From Acinetobacter guerrae (GTDB lineage: Bacteria; Pseudomonadota; Gammaproteobacteria; Pseudomonadales; Moraxellaceae): a stretch of DNA of 64,000 nucleotides. A model generated the notes under the pieces. That model made no database searches, was not told the origin of the DNA, and worked only from the letters and a program-made list of their open reading frames with translations. Each line of letters begins with the position of its first letter. The stretch's first letter is position 1. Shown here piece after piece: positions 57,756-64,000 of the stretch. The stretch lies in NCBI RefSeq assembly GCF_009372255.1, contig NZ_LXGN01000007.1:62001-126000 (forward strand), written 5' to 3'. A program made the translations under genes and the position numbers.

Positions 57756-58753
57756 AGGCGGCATTCCTATTAGTCTTGAGCTACAGCTTGTTACTGACTG
57801 GCTGTAGTCAAACAAACCGAACCCATTATACCAATAAAACCTCAAATGATGCCGCGCCTGCTTTATTATCACTTGGGTCAATTGCAACATGTAAAAACTA
57901 TTCAGGATTGCCTGAAAAATGGTTAACAGACAAGCATTCAGGTATGGTTCGGGTCGACTCGGGTACAGTGAATCTTGGTTCAAATCTCGCCTATCCCGAT
58001 GAAATTAATTTTGGAGAAAAACAAAGGCAAGTATCTGCCTTTTGGATTGATCAAACTGAAGTGACCGTGGCACAGTTCGCAAGCTTTGTTCAAGCAACAG
58101 GCTATATCACTGATGCTGAACGACAAAAACAGGCTGCGGTATTTTTACCTAATGCTCAACACCCACAACAATGGTGGCAGCTTAAATCTGGCTACACTTG
58201 GCAACAGCCTAATGGACCGAATGCAGGAAAAGCATTGCCAAATGAACCTGTTCGTTTTGTCACTAAAAACGATGCCGAACATTATGCTGTCTGGCTAGGT
58301 CGGGATTTACCTTCTGAAATAGAGTGGGAATATGCTGCCAAAGCAGGACAAACTCAAGATACCCCCTTGCACCAAGCGCCTCTGGATCATCACCGTCATC
58401 CTCAAGCCAATTATTGGCAAGGAGAGTTTCCATTTCATAACAATAAATTAGATCATTTTGAAGGTGTTGCACCTGTTGGGTGTTTTGCAGCAAATGCCTT
58501 TCAGCTCTATGACATGATTGGTAATGTATGGGAATGGACATCTTCGGTTTATCAAGGCGCACACGATGAACATATGGGGGATTATCAACATCTACGTCAA
58601 ATGAATATGCCCAGCCAGAACTTTGTGATTAAAGGCGGTTCATATTTATGTGCAGATAACTATTGCGCACGTTTTCGTAACAGTAGTCGTCATCCGCAAG
58701 AGCTTGATTTAGCAAGTAGTCATGTCGGATTTCGTACCATCATGAGAGAATAA
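57752..58753 (+). CDS. lipoprotein formylglycine-generating enzyme (sulfatase maturase)
   Basis: This 333-aa FGE-sulfatase domain protein starts at ATG 57752, overlapping the sulfatase stop. A lipobox LLTGC places a lipidated cysteine at C18. The FGE fold is clear (VDSGTVNLGSN, FWIDQTEVTVAQFASFVQATGY, GNVWEWTSS, KGGSYLCADNYCARFRNSSR). The active-site cysteines C300 and C305 have the same five-residue spacing as the copper-binding pair of aerobic FGEs, so it should be active. It would oxidise C87 of the neighbouring sulfatase. Export of both suggests maturation outside the cytoplasm. Confidence 0.9.
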   Translation: MKAAFLLVLSYSLLLTGCSQTNRTHYTNKTSNDAAPALLSLGSIATCKNYSGLPEKWLTDKHSGMVRVDSGTVNLGSNLAYPDEINFGEKQRQVSAFWIDQTEVTVAQFASFVQATGYITDAERQKQAAVFLPNAQHPQQWWQLKSGYTWQQPNGPNAGKALPNEPVRFVTKNDAEHYAVWLGRDLPSEIEWEYAAKAGQTQDTPLHQAPLDHHRHPQANYWQGEFPFHNNKLDHFEGVAPVGCFAANAFQLYDMIGNVWEWTSSVYQGAHDEHMGDYQHLRQMNMPSQNFVIKGGSYLCADNYCARFRNSSRHPQELDLASSHVGFRTIMRE

Positions 58754-58901
58754 GAAAAAACCTAAGTATTTTAATTTACGACCAGACACCAGATTTAACG
58801 CTTTCTTGCAATTTTGGTAGTTAATGCCAACCTTTAAAGCAAGTTGGCATAGATAATGTTTACATCTGTATATTAATGCTATTTAAAGTGAGTTTTTTTG
58901 C

Positions 58902-60434
58902 ATGTCCAGTCCAATTGAAGGTTTGCAGTTCCCAGTCAATCCTGCAACTCAGAAGCCAAGCACTTCACAAACAGGCAAAGCGATTGTCTCGGAAGCATTG
59001 TCTTTAGTGGATCATAAAATTTCTCAACAGGCTGCAAAAGAAAAAGACTGGCGCAAAAACTATCCGATCTATTTTAAGGCACTGGTTGAGCAAGGTATCG
59101 AAAAAACAGCAAACCCGATTACCATTGCAAAACAAGGCTTGCATAAAGCACACCATAGCTTTGAGTTTTATCGTAATGGTGAACAGTATTTGCTTAAAGA
59201 CGTCATTCAAGTACCTAATATAGCTGAATTTAACACCGTCATATTAAAAGGTGAAAGTCAGGAACAACCTGAATGGTATGTGCCCTATCAAGGTCAAAAA
59301 CTACAGGGACAAGCGCTGCTTGAGCAAATTTCAAATTGGGAACAGCGCGGTATTATTGAGCCAAGTCATGCCCAAGCGTTAAGAGAAGTGAATGCGCATC
59401 CAGAATGGTTTGATTTGTCTGATCGTACTATGGTGCTTTTTGGTGCTGCATCTGAAGCAGGTCCACTGACATGGTTAGCGAAATGGAAAGCTAATATTGT
59501 TGCACTTGATTTACCAAATGCAAAAGTCTGGGACAAGATTTTAAACACCATTCAAAAAGGCAATGCCACGCTCTACGCCCCAAGTCTGGAACCCATCAAT
59601 GATACGACTCCATCTTATGACCTTAAAGATAAGCTCGGTGCAAACCTGCTGACACAATTACCTGAAATTGCTGAGTGGCTGATCAAATTTGAGCAAAGTT
59701 TGGATTTAGCTGCCATTGCCTATCTCGATGGTGAAAAACATGTCCGTGTTTCAATGGCAATGGATACCATTATGAGTTTGGTCAGTGAACGTAAGGCCAA
59801 TACCAGCTTAATGTTTATGTGTACACCGACTGATGTCTATGCTGTGCCTAAAGAGGTCGTTTCTGCTGCGCATCAAAAATCTTTAGATCGTTCTACACTG
59901 CAAAAATTGCTGACCAAAGGAATATCGACACTCTCACTCAAGCATTTTTTTAAAGCCAATAATCAAGATCTTATTCGTTCCGATAACGGTAAAGAATATG
60001 GGATTGCAGACTGCTTGGTGATTGAACAAGGGCCAAACTATGCATTAGCAAAACGTATTCAACAGTGGCGTGCAACTTTAGCACGTCATGACGGACAACG
60101 TGTCAGTATCAATATTGCACCGTCCACCACTACACACTCAGTCACCAAGAACCCACTATTAAAAGCAGCATTTAATGGTGCCGATTTGTTTGATGTAGAA
60201 GCTTTTAGCCCAGAAACCACCAATGCAATTATGGCTGCACTCTGGGTACACGACTTGAGAAATGACCAATCTGTTGCTAATCCAGAAAATCAACTTGAAC
60301 ACCCTTTAGAGTTGATGATGGAAGGAGCAAATCATGGTGGATTATGGCGCGTTGCTTATCTGGCGAGAACTGCCCTGCCTTTTGCAGCAATTTATGGTTT
60401 TATTAACGAGAAGATTCCGTTGAAAAAAAGATAA
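58902..60434 (+). CDS. 510-aa protein of unknown function, possible Rossmann-like core
   Basis: No signal peptide or membrane helix is evident. The middle has a Rossmann-like strand and loop, TMVLFGAASEAGPLTWL near residue 178, followed by ANIVALDLPNAKVWDKIL, which looks like the beta-2 region of a nucleotide- or SAM-binding fold. The N-terminal third is basic and helical; the C-terminal part contains MMEGANHGGLWRVAYLARTALPFAAIYGF. I do not recognise the family. It is a single gene with its own 150-bp upstream region, 148 bp after the FGE gene. It may be NAD(P)- or SAM-linked, which is a guess. Confidence 0.7.
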   Translation: MSSPIEGLQFPVNPATQKPSTSQTGKAIVSEALSLVDHKISQQAAKEKDWRKNYPIYFKALVEQGIEKTANPITIAKQGLHKAHHSFEFYRNGEQYLLKDVIQVPNIAEFNTVILKGESQEQPEWYVPYQGQKLQGQALLEQISNWEQRGIIEPSHAQALREVNAHPEWFDLSDRTMVLFGAASEAGPLTWLAKWKANIVALDLPNAKVWDKILNTIQKGNATLYAPSLEPINDTTPSYDLKDKLGANLLTQLPEIAEWLIKFEQSLDLAAIAYLDGEKHVRVSMAMDTIMSLVSERKANTSLMFMCTPTDVYAVPKEVVSAAHQKSLDRSTLQKLLTKGISTLSLKHFFKANNQDLIRSDNGKEYGIADCLVIEQGPNYALAKRIQQWRATLARHDGQRVSINIAPSTTTHSVTKNPLLKAAFNGADLFDVEAFSPETTNAIMAALWVHDLRNDQSVANPENQLEHPLELMMEGANHGGLWRVAYLARTALPFAAIYGFINEKIPLKKR

Positions 60435-60575
60435 ATATAACGGTCTCAAATGCCAATATTTATCGGATAAGAGTTGATAGATTGAGCTTTGGAAATAAGC
60501 TGACTGATTTTTGCATAATCAGTGCATCATTATATTCAAAGTTTAACTATCTTTTAAATCATACGGTTTATCCTG

Positions 60576-60950
60576 ATGAATCATGTCAAAAAGACAGTCG
60601 TTGTTTTAACGGCTGTTATGGTATTTATATTTATTTTTCCTACTTATGCAGCACAAGATTGTGAAATTAAAAAACAACAACTCGCTCATCAACTCAGCCA
60701 TGCTGAAAAATATGCGAGCCGCTATCGAGTTGCAGATTTAAAACGTACTATTGCAAGTATCGATCGCTTTTGTCAGGACGATATTTCATCTCAAATTAAA
60801 ATGCAGGTCAAAACTAAACAGAAAGTTGAAAAGCTAAAAGCGGAACTCGCCCAAGCCCAGCAAAAACAAGATATGCGCATGCTTTTAAAGCAACAACAGG
60901 CTCTAAGTGATGCGCTATTTGAACTTGAGCAGATTGAAACAATAAATTAA
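60576..60950 (+). CDS. DUF1090 family periplasmic protein (YqjC-like)
   Basis: This 124-aa protein has a signal peptide ending TYAAQ, then CEIKKQQLAHQLSHAEKYAS, a second cysteine in DRFCQDD, and a Gln-rich coiled coil to the C-terminus. The two cysteines and the coiled-coil layout match DUF1090 proteins such as E. coli YqjC, whose function is unknown. It is likely periplasmic. Confidence 0.8.
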   Translation: MNHVKKTVVVLTAVMVFIFIFPTYAAQDCEIKKQQLAHQLSHAEKYASRYRVADLKRTIASIDRFCQDDISSQIKMQVKTKQKVEKLKAELAQAQQKQDMRMLLKQQQALSDALFELEQIETIN

Positions 60951-61224
60951 GCTGTTTGATATCTCAAAAAAAAGCAGTCATAGAAATTTATTTTTTAAAC
61001 ACTTATATTCTTAATTATAAATACTTTTGCATGTCATCTTCTGGCATCTTTCCGACACTTGTTGCCCCAATAATATATGTGACATTGATCAATTATTGAT
61101 AGGCTTTTTCTATGGCTGTAGTAAGCCCACTAAATTCTGCTTTTACCGAGGGTTTAAGCTAAATTTGTTTGGATAAGAACCAAAATACAGGACAGAAAAA
61201 ACTTATTTATAAAAAAATAATGAT
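60951..61224. other. intergenic region with a 16-codon ORF only
   Basis: Between the DUF1090 gene and the pitA terminator, the only open frame of note is ATG 61112 to TAA 61162 (MAVVSPLNSAFTEGLS), preceded by ATAGG. It could be the surviving 5' end of a lost gene or a chance frame. I see no RNA gene or repeat. Confidence 0.4.
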
Positions 61225-61252
61225 AAAAAAGGCCACTGATGTGACCTTTTGA
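61225..61252 (-). terminator. terminator of the PiT transporter gene
   Basis: AAAAGGCCAC (61227-61236) pairs with GTGACCTTTT (61241-61250) with one mismatch around TGAT, and T/A runs flank it. It lies 25 bp past the stop. Confidence 0.8.
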
Positions 61253-61275
61253 CTCTATGGATATAAATTTGACAT

Positions 61276-62907
61276 TTATCCAACAAATTGAAGAAATAAC
61301 CAGTAAAGTCCACCTGATAAACAAATAGTTGCAGGTAAAGTAAATACCCAAGCCGATAAAATCGTTTTAACGGTATTAAAGTTTAATCCAGATTTATTTG
61401 CGACCATTGTACCTGCCACTGCACTATTAAGTACATGTGTTGTAGATACTGGCATACCTAAGCCATCTGCCGCTGCGATTGTGCTCATCGCAACCAATTC
61501 AGCAGACATTCCCTGACCATAAGTCATGTGGTGCTTACCAATACGCTCTCCGACTGTGACCACAATACGCTTCCAACCCACCATCGTTCCTAGACCAAGT
61601 GCCAATGCCACAGCAACTTTGACCCAAGTTGGAATATATTGTAGGAAAGAATCCAGACTATCACGGTACTGTTTCACCACTTTTTGCTGATCTGCTGACA
61701 TTGCTGGAAGCGCTTCTGCTTTATCCAAACGTTTAAATGTCGTGGTACTTAAATACATGTCGTTACGAATATTGCCAATCGCATCTTCAGGAATATCTTT
61801 CAAGCTCGTATAGCTACCAACACGTTGACCTAAATGATCTGTCAGACTTGCCAATGCAGGAACAACATCTGGAGTTTGCTGCTTGGTTTGAATATATTTT
61901 GTCAGAATGAGACGTGCTTTTTCGTCTTGCAGATCGGTATTTTGTGCAACAAGAACAGTAGAGGTTTGACTTGAAAGCTGTTTAAAAGTTTGAAGCTGCT
62001 GAGCATCTAGGCCTTTATTCAATGAATAAGCCATAGGAACCAAACCAATCAACACCAGCATGATGAGGCCCATCCCTTTTTGCCCATCATTAGAACCGTG
62101 TGCAAAACTCACACCTGTACAGGTGAAAATCAAAATAGCACGAATAATAGGTGGCGGTGGTTTATTACCTTCTGGTGGTTGGAAAAGTTCAAGTTGGCGT
62201 TTGAATACTTTTTTAACTAATAAAAATAGCAGTGCAGCAAAAGCAAAGCCAATTAAAGGTGAAAAAAGTAAAGCTTTACCGACTTTAATCACCTGATCCA
62301 TATCGATGCCACTGGCCCCACCTGTTGCTGCATTTAACAGATGATTCATAATACCCACACCTAAAATTGAACCAATTAAAGTATGTGAGCTAGAAGCAGG
62401 AATACCCAGAAACCAAGTTCCCAAATTCCAGATAATCGCAGCAATCAATAAAGCGAAGACCATGGCAAAGCCTGCGCCACTGCTGACATTCATAATTAAT
62501 TCAACAGGTAATAACGCAATAATACCGTAAGCAACAGCACCACTGGCAACCATTACACCAAGAAAATTACAGAAACCTGCCCACATTACGGCAACAGGTG
62601 CAGGCAATGCATTGGTATAAATTACTGTTGCTACAGCATTGGCCGTGTCATGGAAACCGTTTACAAACTCAAAGCCTAACGCAATAAAAAGTGCCGTTGC
62701 CAGCAATATCATGGAATATAGACTCAGTGCTGGTACGTGTGCCAAATCAGCATTCACCTGAACAGCAATATAAATCAGGGTTGCAATAATAACCGTAAGA
62801 AACACCGGCATAAAAAACTGCGGTGTAGGTACATGTACATTCGTCGATTGAACATGTCCAACTTCGACATGATTTGAATCCGAAACGGGGGGAAGATTTG
62901 AATTCAT
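61276..62907 (-). CDS. pitA: inorganic phosphate transporter, PiT family
   Basis: This 543-aa protein has about ten membrane helices in two PiT halves: GFEFVNGFHDTANAVATVIYTNAL in the N-terminal half and AADGLGMPVSTTHVLNSAVAGTM in the C-terminal half, with CTGVSFAHGSNDGQKGMG. Between them is a cytoplasmic loop of about 150 residues, as in E. coli PitA. It imports metal-phosphate by proton symport, low affinity. It is divergent from metH. The start at 62907 lacks a clear ribosome-binding site. ppk1 in the same window may use the phosphate taken up. Confidence 0.93.
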   Translation of the reverse strand: MNSNLPPVSDSNHVEVGHVQSTNVHVPTPQFFMPVFLTVIIATLIYIAVQVNADLAHVPALSLYSMILLATALFIALGFEFVNGFHDTANAVATVIYTNALPAPVAVMWAGFCNFLGVMVASGAVAYGIIALLPVELIMNVSSGAGFAMVFALLIAAIIWNLGTWFLGIPASSSHTLIGSILGVGIMNHLLNAATGGASGIDMDQVIKVGKALLFSPLIGFAFAALLFLLVKKVFKRQLELFQPPEGNKPPPPIIRAILIFTCTGVSFAHGSNDGQKGMGLIMLVLIGLVPMAYSLNKGLDAQQLQTFKQLSSQTSTVLVAQNTDLQDEKARLILTKYIQTKQQTPDVVPALASLTDHLGQRVGSYTSLKDIPEDAIGNIRNDMYLSTTTFKRLDKAEALPAMSADQQKVVKQYRDSLDSFLQYIPTWVKVAVALALGLGTMVGWKRIVVTVGERIGKHHMTYGQGMSAELVAMSTIAAADGLGMPVSTTHVLNSAVAGTMVANKSGLNFNTVKTILSAWVFTLPATICLSGGLYWLFLQFVG

Positions 62908-63345
62908 GTAGACGGTTCAAGAGGATCGTGAAAATCCCCATATTCTTAAATTAAATTATGACAATTATATGACAAATAGGGGTCTAATGAAGTCATTTTT
63001 TAGACGTTTGACTTCATTAATGGCAATGATTAGGGTTGTTTTGTGCCAATTATTTTACTTAATTTCAATAAATACAAAAACTTAAACCACAAAAACAATA
63101 ATGACATTCAATTGTTGTATTTTGAAGCAAATATTATGAAATATGACAGCCAGTCACATTTCAGGTGCTCTCATTTTTTGCTCATTCTATTTTGAAACAT
63201 GAATATTGCATTTTGATGAAAACATCCCCATCTCATTCATCAATGTCTGAAACTGTTTTTAGTCGTTTCAACAATCAATCAACCCCACTTATTGTTGGGG
63301 ATTCTGTTACAATAATGCGCCTTTTAAAATTCATCTGGGGTTCTT
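62908..63345. other. divergent intergenic region, pitA-metH
   Basis: This 438-bp region must hold both promoters. TACAAT (63308-63313) is a possible -10 for metH, and CCCCA-N8-TGGGG (63283-63300) forms a small hairpin just upstream of it. I see no cobalamin or SAM riboswitch pattern and no Met-box-like repeat. An in-frame-looking ORF at 63165-63401 overlaps metH out of frame and is not supported. Confidence 0.5.
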
Positions 63346-64000
63346 ATGTCCACGCTTGCCACCCTGAAATCACTTCTTGCTCAACGTATTCTCATTATTG
63401 ATGGTGCGATGGGAACCATGATTCAACGCCATAAATTAGAAGAAGAAGATTATCGTGGTGAACGCTTTGCTGACTGGGCATCTGACCTTAAAGGCAATAA
63501 CGATTTACTGGTACTCACTCAGCCGCAAATTATTCAGGGTATTCATGAAGCTTACCTTGAAGCAGGTGCAGATATTATTGAAACCAATAGCTTCAATGGT
63601 ACACGTGTGTCCATGTCAGACTATCACATGGAAGATCTTGTCCCAGAGATTAACCGTGAAGCAGCACGATTAGCGCGAGCGGCCTGTGATAAATATTCGA
63701 CACCAGATAAACCGCGTTTTGTTGCAGGTGTGCTTGGGCCAACATCTCGCACCTGTTCAATTTCGCCGAATGTAAATGACCCCGCATTTCGTAACATTAC
63801 CTTTGATGAACTGAAAGAAAATTATATAGAAGCGACACATGCACTCATCGAAGGTGGTGCGGATATTCTTTTGATTGAAACTGTATTCGATACATTGAAC
63901 TGTAAAGCTGCAATTTTTGCAGTCAAAGAAGTGTTTAAGCAAATTGGTCGTGAACTTCCGCTGATGATTTCAGGCACCATTACCGATGCCTCAGGTCGTA
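63346..64000 (+). CDS. metH: cobalamin-dependent methionine synthase (5' part)
   Basis: The first 218 codons of a gene that runs off the right edge. [41 protein letters not shown] opens the homocysteine-binding domain (split here over the first 45 residues), followed by [32 protein letters not shown] and the [13 protein letters not shown] block. The zinc-binding cysteines lie beyond the window. It transfers methyl from methyl-THF through cobalamin to homocysteine. GGGG precedes the ATG by eight bases. Confidence 0.97.
   Translation, partial: MSTLATLKSLLAQRILIIDGAMGTMIQRHKLEEEDYRGERFADWASDLKGNNDLLVLTQPQIIQGIHEAYLEAGADIIETNSFNGTRVSMSDYHMEDLVPEINREAARLARAACDKYSTPDKPRFVAGVLGPTSRTCSISPNVNDPAFRNITFDELKENYIEATHALIEGGADILLIETVFDTLNCKAAIFAVKEVFKQIGRELPLMISGTITDASGR

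Noticed and set aside
63165..63345. metH upstream region checked for a cobalamin or SAM riboswitch
   Set aside because: No B12-box-like or SAM core pattern is visible; only a small CCCCA/TGGGG hairpin is present.

Overview
The window looks like a chromosomal segment of an Acinetobacter-type gammaproteobacterium. It is AT-rich and gene-dense, with no phage, plasmid, IS or CRISPR signature. The pointers are: the groES-groEL, ftsH, carA-carB-greA and ybbA-ybbP-tesA gene sets with gammaproteobacterial protein sequences; GTP-type PEP carboxykinase; and a chromosomal AAC(6')-I-type aminoglycoside acetyltransferase of the kind known from non-baumannii Acinetobacter species. The genus is inferred from protein resemblance, not from an rRNA gene.

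Layout. (1) 1-10420 is an accessory catabolic region. A five-gene minus-strand operon encodes a FAH-family hydrolase, a type I extradiol dioxygenase, an MhpA-like flavin hydroxylase and both subunits of a 3-oxoacid CoA-transferase (subunit B runs off the window). It is divergent from a TetR gene across two tandem palindromes. Next come a LysR gene divergent from a lone Rieske oxygenase, and a TetR gene divergent from an MpaB-family (DUF2236) oxygenase followed by an HSDL2-like short-chain dehydrogenase. (2) 10421-30170 is mostly housekeeping: groES-groEL with a sigma32-like promoter, a metallophosphoesterase and lipid-kinase pair, pckG, glpD, a methyltransferase, folD, tRNA-Cys, two identical tRNA-Leu(UAA) genes flanking a glycerate kinase, folP, ftsH, rlmE, a YhbY-type RNA-binding protein and several small secreted or membrane proteins. 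(3) 30170-37150 holds carAB behind a leader-peptide/terminator arrangement that looks like an attenuator, greA behind a strongly structured leader, two universal stress proteins and an alkyltransferase-like DNA repair protein. (4) 37200-48420 holds ppk1, mtgA, a rhomboid protease, a YbbA/YbbP ABC system next to tesA, beta-carbonic anhydrase followed 8 bp later by aac(6'), a secreted alpha/beta hydrolase and an unrecognised 333-aa protein. (5) 48500-54400 is an iron-responsive block: two paralogous TonB-dependent receptors, one under a perfect Fur box, and a SAM methyltransferase with a C-terminal regulatory-type extension. (6) 54480-64000 holds nfuA, a second rhomboid-like gene, a lipoprotein sulfatase translationally coupled to a lipoprotein formylglycine-generating enzyme, an unrecognised 510-aa protein, a DUF1090 protein, a PiT phosphate transporter and the 5' part of metH.

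The strongest leads are the carA leader-peptide attenuator (30355-30486), the switch-like greA leader (34931-35032), the exported sulfatase/maturase pair (56073-58753), the catabolic operon with its tandem TGACA-N3-TGTCA operators, the carbonic anhydrase-aac(6') pair, and the 510-aa orphan at 58902. Nothing here proves a wholly new multi-gene system; these are testable candidates.
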